A DNA stretch of 64,000 nucleotides from Magnetaquicoccus sp039908525 (lineage in GTDB: Bacteria; Pseudomonadota; Magnetococcia; Magnetococcales; Magnetaquicoccaceae): positions 186,001 to 250,000 of the forward strand of contig JAMOAY010000002.1 in the NCBI GenBank assembly GCA_039908525.1. Direction: 5' to 3'. The translations under genes were made by a program, and so were the position numbers. Below the pieces are notes generated by a model that worked only from the letters and a program-made list of their open reading frames with translations, did not search any database and was not told where the DNA came from. Below, in pieces: positions 38,301 to 45,382 of the stretch. Position 1 is the first letter of the stretch. Each line of letters starts with the position of its first letter.

Positions 38301-41300
38301 CACACCATCCAACTGGGTGCTGGACAACGATGCCAGAGCAGCGGAAAGCAAGCTATCCAGCTGGGTGGAGGCAAGGCTCCCCAGGGCGGCCGACGACAAT
38401 CCATCCAACTGCGTCATAGCCAGCGCCGCCAAGGCCGACGACAGCAGAACATCCAACTGCGTGCTGGCCAACGACGACAGGGAGGACGAGGTCAACCCAT
38501 CCAACTGGGTGCTCGCCAAGAGGGCGAGCGCCGACGACAGCAGGTTATCCAACTGCGTCCCGGCCAAGCTGGCAAGCCCTATCGAACCCAACCCATCCAA
38601 CTGGGTGCTCGCCAGCGCCGCCAGGGAGGCCGACAACAGACCATCCAACTGGGTGCCTGCCAACGTTGCCAGGGTAGCCGACAGCAAGCTGTCCAGCTGT
38701 GTCGAGGCCAAAGAGGCCAGTGCCGTCGAACCCAAGCCATCCAACTGGGTGCTCGCCAGTGCAGCCAGGGCCGTCGAAATCAGCTTGTCCAGCTGAGTAC
38801 CCGCCAGGGTAGACAACTGGCCCGAAGAGAGACCGTCCAACTGGGTGCTCGCCAACAGCGCCAGGGCCGTAGAGGTCAGACTGTCCAACTGGGTGCCCGC
38901 CAGGGAGGAGAGCGCAACCGAACCCAACCCAGCCAACTGGGTGCTCGCCAACGCCGCCAGGGCCGTCGACAACAGGCTGTCCAACTGGGTACCTGCCAGA
39001 GAAGAGAGCAGGGCCGAAGAGAGACCATCCAACTGGGTGCTCGCCAACGACGCCAAGGTCGCAGAAAGCAGACTGTCCAACTGGGTGCTCGCCAAAGAGG
39101 AGAGCAGCGATGAACCCACACCATCCAACTGGGTGCTCGCCAACATCGCCAGGGTCGCAGAAAGCAGACTGTCCAACTGGGTGCTCGCCAAAGAGGAGAG
39201 CGATGAAGAACTCAAGCCGTCCAACTGCGTACCCGCCAGAGCGGCCAACGCAGAAGAGAGCAGACTGTCCAACTGGGTACCCGCCAGAGTGGACAACTGC
39301 ATTGAACTCAAACCATCCAACTGGGTGCTCGCCAGAGAAGCCAGCGCGGTCGAGAGCAGACCATCCAACTGAGTCCCAGCCAACGCCACCAAGGCCGCTG
39401 AAACCAAACTGTCCAACTGGGTGTCTGCCAAGGAGGAGAGAAGCGATGAACCCAAACCATCCAACTGGGTGCTCGCCAACGCCGCCAAAGAGGCCGAAAG
39501 CAGACTGTCCAGCTGGGTGCCCGCCAAGGAGGAGAGAAGCGATGAACCCAAACCATCCAACTGGGTGCCCGCCAACGCCGCCAAAGAGGCCGAAAGCAGA
39601 CTGTCCAGCTGAGTGTTCGCCAGAGAGGAGAGGGCTGCCGAACCCAAACCATCCAACTGGGTGCTCGCCAACGCCGCCAAAGAGGCCGAAAGCAGACTGT
39701 CCAGCTGAGTGCCCGCCAGGGAAGCCAGGGCCACAGAGCCCAGACCATCCAACTGGGTGCTGGCCAAGGCGGCCAGGGCCGTCGACACCAGGCCATCCAA
39801 CTGGGTACCCGCCAGGGCGGCCAGGGCGGCTGAGACCAATTTGTCCAATTGGGTGCTCGCCAGAGAGGCAAGCGCCGTCGAACCCAAGCCATCCAACTGG
39901 GTGCTGGCCAGGAGCGCCAAGGTGGAAGAGAGCAGGCTATCCAGCTGAGTGCCCGCCAGCGAGGAAAGACCCGTTGATGTCATGCCATCCAACTGGGTGC
40001 TCGCCAACGCGGCCAGGGCCGTCGAAGTCAGACTGTCCAACTGCGTGGAGGCCAGAGCGGACAACTGCATCGAAACGAGACCGGCCAGTTGGGTGCTCGC
40101 CAACGCAGCCAGAGCCGTCGAAAGCAGACTGTCCAACTGCGTGGAAGCCAGATTGGCCAACTGCGTCGAAGTGAGACCGTCCAGCTGGGTGCTCGCCAGG
40201 GAGGCCAGCTGCGAGGAGTACAGACCATCCAACTGGGTCGCGGCCAATGTGGAAAGGCTCGCCGACAGCAGGCCGTCCAACTGGGTGTTGGCCAGTGCGG
40301 TCAGCGCCGAGGAGATCAGACTGTCCAACTGGGTACTGGACAGAGAGGAGATGACCGCAGAGGTCAAACCATCCAACTGGGTGCTGGCCAAGGCAGCCAA
40401 CGCAGTCGACAGCATGCTGTCCAACTGGGTGCCGGCCAGGGTGGAAAGAGCGGACGAGGTCAAACCATCCAACTGGGTGCTGGCCAACGAGGCAAGCAGC
40501 AGCGAGTTCATGCCATCCAATTGGGTGCTGCTCAACGAGGAGAACGCAGACGAAAGCAACCCGTCCAGTTGGGTGGTCACAATGCCTGCCAAACGCGTCG
40601 AAGTCAAACCATCCAACTGAGTGGCAGCCAGCGAGAGAAAAGCTGCAGAGAACAACTGATCCAGCTGGGTGCTCGCGAAACCAGCCAGCGAGGAGGACAA
40701 CAAACCATCCAACTGGGTGCCCGCCAGGCTCGACAACAGAGAGAGGGCCAACCCATCCAACTGGGTATCGGCCAAACCGCTCAGGGCAGTCGAGAGCAGC
40801 CCATCCAACTGGGTGTCCACCATAACCTTGAGCTGGGACGAGGAGAGACCATCCAACTGGGTGCTCGCCAGACTCGCCAACTGCGCAGAGATCAGACCAT
40901 CCAACTGGGTGTTGGCATAGCTGTTCAACTGGGTCGAGTTCAGCCCATCCAACTGGGTGGCAGCCAAACTCGACAGCATGTCATACAGCACACCATCCAA
41001 CTGGGTACTCGCCAAAGTGCCCAGGGTGGATGAAGTCAAGCCATCCAACTGGGTGTCCACCAAGGTTCTCAACCGCAGAGAGACCAGGCCGTCCAACTGG
41101 GTGCTCGCCAAAGTGCTCAAATGGGCCGAAATCAGACCATCCATCTGGGTCGCGGCCAAAGCGACCAGGGCGGTCGAGAGCAGACTGTCCAACTGGGTGC
41201 CGGACAGGGTAGACAACTGATCCAACGACAAACCATCCAATTGGGTGCTGGACAGGGAAGACAGCGCGGTCGAGAGCAGACCGTCCAACTGGGTGCCGGC

Positions 41301-42278
41301 CAGGGTGCGCAACACGGCCGAAGTGAGGCTGTCCAACTGGGTGGTGGCCAACGTGGAGAGCAGCGTCGAAGTCAAACCATCCAGCTGGGTGCTGGACAGG
41401 GCGGCCAGAGCAGCCGAGGTCAAGCTGTCCAGCTGAGTGCTGGCCAGGGAGGAGAGCAGGGTCGATGTCAGACCATCCAGCTGGGTGCTCGCCAGAGCGG
41501 CCAGAGCGGCCGAGACCAAACTGTCCAGCTGGGTGGCGGCCAATGTGGACAACTGGTTGGAACCCAGGCCATCCAACTGGGTGCTGGCCAACGCAGCCAA
41601 CGCCGTCGAAATCAGACTGTCCAGCTGGGTATCCGCCAGGGTGGACAAACCGCTCGATGCCAGACCATCCATCTGAGTGCTGGCCAGCGCGGCCAGCGCA
41701 CCGGAAAGCAGACCATCCAACTGGGTGCCAGCCAGAGTCATCAGCGCGGACGACGCCAGACTGTCCAACTGGGTGCTCGCCAGGGTGGACAACTGGGCAG
41801 AGCCCAGCCCGTCCAGCTGGGTGCTCGCCAGCGCAGCCAGCGCGGCCGACACCAGACTGTCCAACTGGGTGCCGGAGAGGGTCACCAGGGCGGCCGACGC
41901 CAATCCGTCCAACTGGGTGCTCGCCAGCGCAGCCAGCGCGGTCGATATCAGACTGTCCAACTGGGTGCCCGCCAGGGTGGACAGCTGAGCCGAGACCAAG
42001 CCGTCCAACTGGGTGCTCGCCAGGGTATTCAAAAGAGAGGAGATCAGACCATCCAGCTGGGTTCCAGCCAGGTTGGTCAGGGAGGCTGAAACCAGACCGT
42101 CCAGTTGCGTACTGGCCAAGGTCGCCAACCCCGCAGAGCCCAAACCATCCAGTCGGGTACTCACCATGCTGGCCAGTGTCGTCGATGCCAGAATGTCCAG
42201 CTGCGTACTCACCAAGCCCGACAGCGTCGTCGAGGCCATGGCGGTGAAATCACTGGCTGCATAAGTGGTAGTACTCAT
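29373..42278 (-). CDS. Giant octad-repeat Ser/Thr/Gln/Leu-rich protein (4301 aa)
   Basis: One uninterrupted 12.9-kb gene. ATG 42278 follows an AGAAGGGG ribosome binding site and the gene ends before two tandem terminators. Almost all of it is an 8-residue motif. In roughly residues 10-3090 octads alternate as a 16-residue unit (LASTQLDGLVSAxLxx); about residues 3090-4280 use a simpler octad (LTTTQVAG). Leu/Val/Ile recur at fixed positions and TQ is nearly invariant. Each octad has two or three Ser/Thr, so well over a thousand hydroxyl residues. I noticed no cysteine, few aromatics, no signal peptide, no membrane helix and no RTX nonapeptides. The tail (SSFTSSQVSSMTTAQKKIYTSVGGTLT) is non-repetitive and could hold a type I secretion signal, but that is a guess. 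Fold is unknown: a short-helix solenoid (Thr-x-x-Gln capping) or a beta-helix both fit. It is divergent from a glycan locus with a triple OGT-like enzyme, which makes it a candidate glycoprotein or surface protein. Confidence 0.9.
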   Translation of the reverse strand: MSTTTYAASDFTAMASTTLSGLVSTQLDILASTTLASMVSTRLDGLGSAGLATLASTQLDGLVSASLTNLAGTQLDGLISSLLNTLASTQLDGLVSAQLSTLAGTQLDSLISTALAALASTQLDGLASAALVTLSGTQLDSLVSAALAALASTQLDGLGSAQLSTLASTQLDSLASSALMTLAGTQLDGLLSGALAALASTQMDGLASSGLSTLADTQLDSLISTALAALASTQLDGLGSNQLSTLAATQLDSLVSAALAALASTQLDGLTSTLLSSLASTQLDSLTSAALAALSSTQLDGLTSTLLSTLATTQLDSLTSAVLRTLAGTQLDGLLSTALSSLSSTQLDGLSLDQLSTLSGTQLDSLLSTALVALAATQMDGLISAHLSTLASTQLDGLVSLRLRTLVDTQLDGLTSSTLGTLASTQLDGVLYDMLSSLAATQLDGLNSTQLNSYANTQLDGLISAQLASLASTQLDGLSSSQLKVMVDTQLDGLLSTALSGLADTQLDGLALSLLSSLAGTQLDGLLSSSLAGFASTQLDQLFSAAFLSLAATQLDGLTSTRLAGIVTTQLDGLLSSAFSSLSSTQLDGMNSLLLASLASTQLDGLTSSALSTLAGTQLDSMLSTALAALASTQLDGLTSAVISSLSSTQLDSLISSALTALANTQLDGLLSASLSTLAATQLDGLYSSQLASLASTQLDGLTSTQLANLASTQLDSLLSTALAALASTQLAGLVSMQLSALASTQLDSLTSTALAALASTQLDGMTSTGLSSLAGTQLDSLLSSTLALLASTQLDGLGSTALASLASTQLDKLVSAALAALAGTQLDGLVSTALAALASTQLDGLGSVALASLAGTQLDSLLSASLAALASTQLDGLGSAALSSLANTQLDSLLSASLAALAGTQLDGLGSSLLSSLAGTQLDSLLSASLAALASTQLDGLGSSLLSSLADTQLDSLVSAALVALAGTQLDGLLSTALASLASTQLDGLSSMQLSTLAGTQLDSLLSSALAALAGTQLDGLSSSSLSSLASTQLDSLLSATLAMLASTQLDGVGSSLLSSLASTQLDSLLSATLASLASTQLDGLSSALLSSLAGTQLDSLLSTALAALASTQLAGLGSVALSSLAGTQLDSLTSTALALLASTQLDGLSSGQLSTLAGTQLDKLISTALAALASTQLDGLGSTALASLASTQLDSLLSATLATLAGTQLDGLLSASLAALASTQLDGLGSIGLASLAGTQLDNLLSSALALLASTQLDGLTSSSLSSLASTQLDVLLSSALAALAMTQLDGLSSAALGSLASTQLDSLLSAALASLSSTQLDGVGSSLLAALADTQLDSLLSATLASLATTQLDGLGSVALASLAGTQLDSLLSAALASLATTQLDGLGSVALSSLSGTQLDSLLSTTLASLATTQLDGLASMQLSTLSSTQLDSLLSATLASLASTQLDGLGSAALSTLSSTQLDSLLSATLATLASTQLDGLTSSVFASLAATQLDSLLSATLSTLAGTQLDGLLSATLAFLATTQLDGLTSASLISLAGTQLDSLLSATLASLAMTQLDGLGSVALSSLASTQLDSLLSATLASLAMTQLDGLSSTLLSTLASTQLDSLLSATLASLAVTQLDGLSSTLLSTLAGTQLDSLLSATLTSLATTQLDGLSSAQLSTLAGTQLDSLLSAALASLATTQLDGLSSVQLSTLAGTQLDSLLSATLSALASTQMDGLGSTVLSSLSATQLDSLLSTALVALATTQLDGLTSTALASLATTQVDSLVSASLASLAGTQLDGLLSSALAALASTQLDGLGSVALFSMASTQLDSLVSSALVLLAGTQLDGLGSVALLSLASTQLDGLSSIQLKSLAGTQLDTLLSSQLSLLAGTQLDGLSLAQLTTLTSTQLDGLVSSILSTLATTQLDGLTSVTLAALANTQLDSLSSSQLKSLVDTQLDGFVSTALSSLATTQLDGLSLALMQSLASTQLDALISTALTALANTQLNGLLSTALVSLSSTQLDGLTSTHMRGLVDTQLDALTSVQLSSLAATQLDGLIDVFVAGLGSLATTQLDGLRSAQLNTFAGTQLDYMGSLQLGSLSDTQLDGLSSTLMAGLSDTQLDGVFSTLLSTLASTQLDGLGSDPLKSLAATQMDNLFSSALVFLADTQLDGLTSVQMVSLTNSQLDGLLSSRLIALANTQLDGLTSTVLSTLAGTQLDGLLSSGLAGLSATQLDGLVSVALLSLAGTQLDSLTSVNLGKLVDTQLDGLGSVALMSLADTQLDILLSTNVAVLAGTQLDGLSSTQLSTLSSTQMDGLTSIQLLTLAGTQLDTLLSASIGKLADTQLDGLGSASLGSLAGTQLDILTSIRLGMLADTQLDGLVSATLATLVATQMDSLTSSSLSMLAGTQLDGLISTQLPSFAGTQLDGLTSGQLLGLATTQLDGLVSGRLITLADTQLDGLLSASLKSLATTQLDGMTSIQLGTLAGTQLDGLASSQLTSLAFTQLDGLSSALLATLASTQMDGLGSTQLYTLSGTQLDALYSSALTLLSSTQLDGLSSAQVGGLVDTQLDSLTSTALAALSTTQLDGLVSVGVFSLAATQMDGLVSTTLATLSATQMDGLASTQLAALAATQLDSLTSIKLATLTETQLDGLGSALLQSLAGTQLDGLNSLRLASLASTQLDGLQSIGLSTLSATQLDGLTSSALGTLADTQLDGLGSAQLKSLAGTVLDGLSSARVALLVGTQLDGLTSTQLGTLATTQLDGLGSVALAGLTTTQMDALVSTTLVTLANTQLDGLLSSALLGLSATQLDGLSSTQLTALASTQLDGLSSTQMKGLADTLLDGISSTQLMGLADSQLNGLFSATLSTLSGTQLDALISTQLTALSASQLDGLSSTQLVTLATTQLDGLTSTLLKSLADSQLDALTSSALGSLVATQLDGLGLVLLGSLSSTQLDSLTSGNLATLSDTQLNGLGSIALTSLASTQLDGLVSSRLAALAGTQLDGLVSTQLLALANTQLDGLSLTQMAGLAETQLDGLYSLQLRSLATTQLSGLNSLRLAALANTQLDGLYSAQLAGLTTTQLGGLLSTQVSALANTQLNGLSTTQVASLTTTQLGGLASTQLAALTTTQVAGLKSTQIASLTTTQVDGLTSTQVSGLSTAQVKGLTSTQVDSLVGTQLSGLNVTLVAALTTTQLGGLSSTQLSGLTTTQVAGLVTAQLVAMTTTQIAGLTTTQAASLSTTQIKGLTATLLSSLSQTQVLALGSASTAVWTTTQVLSLTTTQVAGLTTTQVGSLSTLQVKAFSSTQISNLTTTGVASLTSTQAGALTTTQITVLTTTQIGSLGTTNIAALSTVQAKGLTTTQIEGLTTTQVISLTSSVIKVLTTGQVSGLTTTQMSALTTTQVAGLTTAQLVVLTTTQISGLGTADIAALSTAQVKGLTTTQLSVLSTTQVSGLESTDIAGMSTAQLRGLTSSHVAVLTTTQLGALSSAMVNSLTTTLVGAMLSTAIAALTTAQVKGLTSDQLATLTTTQAAGLTSTQVAALSTLQVKGLTSTQIDKLTTTQLAAVTTTLIKTLSTTQVSGLTTTQMAGLSTTQVVGMTSAQMAALTTTQMVALGSAGMSAVSTSQVKGMTTTQIAELTTAQIAGITTTQIKVLSTAQMLGLTTTQVASLTSTQVSGLSSAQVAALTTTQVAGFESTDVAAMGTAQMKGLTTAQIAEMTTTQMRALSSTNVAALSTLQVRGLNDTQMAALTTTQVVSLTSAQVKALSTTQVEDLTSTAIASLSTAQVKVLSSDQLAVLSTTQVAGLSSTNVGALSTLQLKGMVTTQLASLTTTQLDGLGTAQIKTLSVTLVAGLTTTQIASFDTLQVSGLTSLQVSGLDTAQLAGLTTTLVAALGTAQAKAMTTTQIVALTTTQVTALASTVIKALSTAQLSGLSTSQIRALDSAQEASLTSAQVTALSTDQVLALTTTQVANLSTAQVKSLTVTQVAGMSTTQISALETSDVVALTTKQLGGLTTDQIIALTITQAAVLTTAQIKALSVTQVGSLESTDIAALDTAQVKGLTSGQIAVLTVASQLAALSSTDLGVLSSAQMKGMTVEQVAALTTTQVSGFASAQIRDLSTSQVASLTSAQIAALTTAQVGGFEAKDLAVLTEDQMRGFTTAQVAALSKAQLAGFGSDQVGFLSVTQVTALGTAQIASLTTKQEAGLAVEDIVAFGSAQIGALTAAQIKALTESQAAGLSAQVAYLSVAQVKALEMTDLAAIGAVGIASLSSEQVNALSKNQMSAAVSSFTSSQVSSMTTAQKKIYTSVGGTLT
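29430..32950 (-). repeat. 24-bp tandem repeat array (8-aa units, TTTQVAGL type)
   Basis: C-terminal part of the giant gene. Plus-strand landmark is CACCTGGGTGGTGGTCA-like sequence about every 24 bases. Units are more diverged than in the 48-bp array. Phase slips are visible, such as a 9-residue unit (LTVASQLAA, about 30090) and a 7-residue unit (LSAQVAY, about 29600). Confidence 0.88.
32950..42240 (-). repeat. 48-bp tandem repeat array (16-aa units, STQLDGL type)
   Basis: DNA repeat inside the giant gene. On the plus strand the landmark ATCCAACTGGGTG recurs about every 48 bases with 24-base half-units. In places (for example 37130-37650 and 38900-39730) neighbouring 96-base blocks are almost identical, showing recent duplication or gene conversion. 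One clear phase break occurs at about 36100-36150, where a unit is 19 rather than 16 residues (IDVFVAGLGSLATTQ). Confidence 0.9.
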
Positions 42279-43078
42279 AATCTATAAACCCCTTCTTTCA
42301 TATCGAAAAGTTCAGTTGCGCGAGAAATTTCAAGTGTTTCCAACCCTATCCATGACCTGCGCGAAAACGCAGCCCGACGATTCGCTCCCGATCAAGGAGC
42401 GCGGTCACAGCGCCACCACCGGCATGACCCCAATACACAATCAAGAGGGGCCCGCGCCCGGCAGGGTTCTCATCCCCATTGGCTATTGGTCGGCAAAAGA
42501 GGCCAACCCCTTAAGCAAAATCCACCTGCCGGCCGGAAAATTTTTCCTGCGTCGCTCCCCCGCCACGCACCATCCCGCCGGCAAAATCTGCTATGATCCC
42601 CCGGAAAAGCAGAAACGGCAACCTATGGGAGTATGAAGAACAATCCGGCCCGCATCGACCGCAACCCCCCGTCCCAGGCGACCGGGACCGGCGCAGTCAC
42701 CCACACGTTCAACCCACTCGCAGACCGCTTCAAGATTCACGTCTGCACAAACTCTGCCACATTTTTCTGCCCGTGTCAATCAAAATGTGCCCCACTCGGA
42801 CCCACAGCACCCTGCCGGGGAGAAGGCGCAGCGGACACGAAGGCCACGCCAACCCATCCCCTTGATTCCCCTGGCAGAGGGGCAAAAAAAAGCCAAAGCG
42901 GCACGCAGGACCACACCGGCAGAAGCGATATCGGAACCACCCGTGAAATTATCTGTACAAATTCCATCCGTCAAGGTAGCCTGAAGAGAGGGTTGCGCAG
43001 GAGGGCGCTCCCCCCACGGTAACGGGCAGGTACCCCTGCCCTGGCAACGATCCGGCATCGACTAAAGGCTTACCCACT
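42279..43078. other. Divergent intergenic region of 800 bases
   Basis: Separates the leftward giant gene from the rightward rfb genes and must carry both promoters. No believable gene: short open frames here lack ribosome binding sites and have unbiased composition. A 7-bp inverted repeat (GGGCAGG 43024-43030, CCTGCCC 43035-43041) lies 37 bases before rfbA. I could not pick promoters with confidence. Confidence 0.6.
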
Positions 43079-43954
43079 ATGGAATACAAGGGCATCATAC
43101 TGGCAGGTGGATCCGGAACCCGGCTCTACCCCCTCACCATGGCCGTCAGCAAACAGCTGCTGCCGATCTACGACAAGCCCATGATCTACTACCCCTTGAC
43201 CATCCTGATGATGTCGGGTATCCGGGAAGTTTTGGTCATTACCACCCCCCAAGACCAGGCGGCCTATCAGACGCTGCTGGGTGACGGCCGCCAGTGGGGC
43301 ATCTCCCTGCACTATGTGGTGCAACCGCATCCCGCCGGGCTGGCGCAGGCATTCTTGTTGGGTAAGGTCTTTATCGGCAACCATCCGGTTTGCTTGATAC
43401 TGGGCGACAATATTTTTTATGGCAAAGGGCTGATCATGACCCTGCAGCAGGCGGCTCAGCGCCAACAGGGGGCCACCGTGTTCGGCTACTATGTCAAGGA
43501 CCCGGAACGCTATGGTGTGGTATCTTTTGACAAATCCGGCAATGCGCTGGATATCGAGGAGAAACCGTCCAGGCCCAAGTCCCACTATGCCGTGACCGGC
43601 CTCTATTTTTACGACAACGCGGTGGTTTCCATCGCGGAGGGGATCCGCCCCTCGGCGCGTGGAGAGCTGGAGATCACTGATGTCAACAAGGTTTACCTGG
43701 GCAAGGGCGAACTCCGGGTGGAACGACTGGGGCGGGGCATCGCCTGGCTGGACACCGGCACGCCCGCCTCCCTGGCCGACGCCACCGGTTTCGTCAAGGC
43801 CATGGAGGAGCGGCAAGGGTTAAAAATTTCCTGCCCGGAAGAGATTGCCTACCGCATGGGTTTCATCGATGCGGCCCAACTGGAAAAATTGGCCGAACCG
43901 CTGCGCAAGAGTGGCTACGGCAACTATCTCCTGCACATTCTGAACGAGGCATAG
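43079..43954 (+). CDS. rfbA: Glucose-1-phosphate thymidylyltransferase RfbA
   Basis: First step of dTDP-L-rhamnose synthesis: glucose-1-phosphate plus dTTP to dTDP-glucose. 291 residues, full length. Signature ILAGGSGTRLYPLT at residues 7-20, with SKQLLPIYDKPMIYYPL following. Then LGDNIFYG, EEKPSRPKS near residue 161, VTGLYFYD and WLDTGT. First gene of rfbACDB. Confidence 0.97.
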   Translation: MEYKGIILAGGSGTRLYPLTMAVSKQLLPIYDKPMIYYPLTILMMSGIREVLVITTPQDQAAYQTLLGDGRQWGISLHYVVQPHPAGLAQAFLLGKVFIGNHPVCLILGDNIFYGKGLIMTLQQAAQRQQGATVFGYYVKDPERYGVVSFDKSGNALDIEEKPSRPKSHYAVTGLYFYDNAVVSIAEGIRPSARGELEITDVNKVYLGKGELRVERLGRGIAWLDTGTPASLADATGFVKAMEERQGLKISCPEEIAYRMGFIDAAQLEKLAEPLRKSGYGNYLLHILNEA

Positions 43955-43961
43955 GTCAACC

Positions 43962-44516
43962 ATGTCCTTCCAACTCTTTCCAACCAGAATACCGGCCGTG
44001 GTGGTCATCGAACCGAAAATTTTTGCGGACAATCGGGGCTGCTTTCTGGAGTCCTGGCAGCGGGACAAATTTGCGGCGGCGGGCATCGAATTCGCCATGG
44101 TCCAGGACAATCTCAGTGAATCGACCCAGGGCACCGTGCGGGGTCTCCACTACCAGATTCGACAGCCGCAAGGCAAACTGGTGCAGGTGTTGGAGGGGGA
44201 GGTGTTCGACGTGGCGGTGGATCTGCGCCGGAGCTCCCCCACCTTCGGCCAGTGGGTGGGAGAGCGGCTCTCCTGGGCAAACAAGCGCATGTTGTGGGTA
44301 CCCCCGGGCTTTGCCCACGGTTTTTACGTCATGAGCCAGCGGGCGCTGTTTGCCTACAAGTGTACCGACTTCTACGCCCCGGCCCATGAACGTTCCATCC
44401 TTTGGGATGATCCCGACCTGGGCATCGACTGGCCACGGATCCCCGACATCTCCCCGGCCGTTTCCCAAAAGGACGCGGCGGGTGTCTCCTTCCGGCAGGC
44501 GGAGTACTATCCATGA
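43962..44516 (+). CDS. rfbC: dTDP-4-dehydrorhamnose 3,5-epimerase RfbC
   Basis: 184-residue cupin epimerase converting dTDP-4-keto-6-deoxyglucose to dTDP-4-keto-rhamnose. ESWQRDKFAAAGI and QDNLSESTQGTVRGLHYQI (around residues 48-66) hold the catalytic His. VFDVAVDLRRSSPTFGQW, PPGFAHGFYV and YKCTDFYAP follow in family order. Its stop overlaps the rfbD start as ATGA. Confidence 0.97.
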   Translation: MSFQLFPTRIPAVVVIEPKIFADNRGCFLESWQRDKFAAAGIEFAMVQDNLSESTQGTVRGLHYQIRQPQGKLVQVLEGEVFDVAVDLRRSSPTFGQWVGERLSWANKRMLWVPPGFAHGFYVMSQRALFAYKCTDFYAPAHERSILWDDPDLGIDWPRIPDISPAVSQKDAAGVSFRQAEYYP

Positions 44517-45382
44517 AGGTGCTCGTGGTCGGAGCCGGCGGACAACTGGGGCTGGAGTTGCGGGAGACGGCGCCTGCCGGGGTGGATCTGACGACCCTGG
44601 GGCGACATCTGCTGGATATCACGGACGGCCTTGCCCTGCGGCAGACGGTGGCGGAGCTGCGACCCGATATCATCCTCAACGCGGCCGCCTACACGGCGGT
44701 CGACAAGGCCGAGCAGGAGCGTGAAACCGCCTTTGCCATCAATGCCAAGGGGGCGGCCCATCTGGCCATGCTCGCCCAGGAGAACCGGATCCGCCTGGTG
44801 CACGTCTCCACCGATTTCATCTTCGATGGCCGACGGGGAAGCCCTTATCCGACGGATGCCCCGCCCAACCCGTTGGGGGTTTATGGGGCCAGCAAACTGG
44901 AGGGAGAGCGACTGGTGCGGGAGATTCTGGGCCCGGAGGCCTTGATTCTCCGCACCGCCTGGGTCTACTCCTCCTTTGGCAACAACTTTGTCAAGACCAT
45001 GTTGCGGCTTATGCGGGAGCGGAGCAGCCTCGGTGTGGTTGCCGACCAGGTGGGCAGCCCCACCTGGGCCAAAGGGTTGGCATCGGCCATCTGGAAAATG
45101 GTGGAGCTCTCCCTGACCGGTACCCACCACTGGACCGATGCCGGGGTGGCCAGCTGGTACGATTTTGCCCAGGCCATTCAGGAGGAGGCCCTGCAGCGGG
45201 GACTGTTGCAACACCTCATCCCCCTGCATCCCATCACCACGGCCATGTATCCCACTCCGGCCACCCGCCCCGCCTACAGCGTGCTGGACAAGACGGCCAC
45301 CTGGCAGGCACTGGGCTATACGGCGAGCCATTGGCGGGTCGCCTTGTGCAACATGTTACAACGGATGGGTCGCCATGGCTAA
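44513..45382 (+). CDS. rfbD: dTDP-4-dehydrorhamnose reductase RfbD
   Basis: Last step of dTDP-L-rhamnose synthesis, using NAD(P)H. 289 residues. Rossmann motif GAGGQLGLEL at the N-terminus, DIILNAAAYTAVDKAE near residue 58, STDFIFDGRRGSPYPTDAPPNPLGVYGASKLEGE (Tyr-x3-Lys catalytic pair in YGASK), and RTAWVYS. It overlaps rfbC by 4 bases and rfbB by 8, so the four genes are translationally coupled. Confidence 0.96.
   Translation: MKVLVVGAGGQLGLELRETAPAGVDLTTLGRHLLDITDGLALRQTVAELRPDIILNAAAYTAVDKAEQERETAFAINAKGAAHLAMLAQENRIRLVHVSTDFIFDGRRGSPYPTDAPPNPLGVYGASKLEGERLVREILGPEALILRTAWVYSSFGNNFVKTMLRLMRERSSLGVVADQVGSPTWAKGLASAIWKMVELSLTGTHHWTDAGVASWYDFAQAIQEEALQRGLLQHLIPLHPITTAMYPTPATRPAYSVLDKTATWQALGYTASHWRVALCNMLQRMGRHG

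Noticed and set aside
29430..42240. Regular 24/48-base repeats considered as a CRISPR array
   Set aside because: No unique spacers and no cas genes; units are all variants of one coding motif in a single open frame.
34257..42264. Many further long plus-strand frames in the repeat region (for example 36397-38796)
   Set aside because: Same repeat artefact; they begin and end wherever units diverge and have no start signals.
42279..42400. Promoter candidates for the giant gene (TTGAAA, TTGGAA boxes)
   Set aside because: No -10 box at an acceptable distance for sigma70, and sigma54 spacing does not fit.
42633..43022. Possible 129-residue gene upstream of rfbA
   Set aside because: No ribosome binding site, low-complexity and proline/threonine-rich translation, and other frames equally open.
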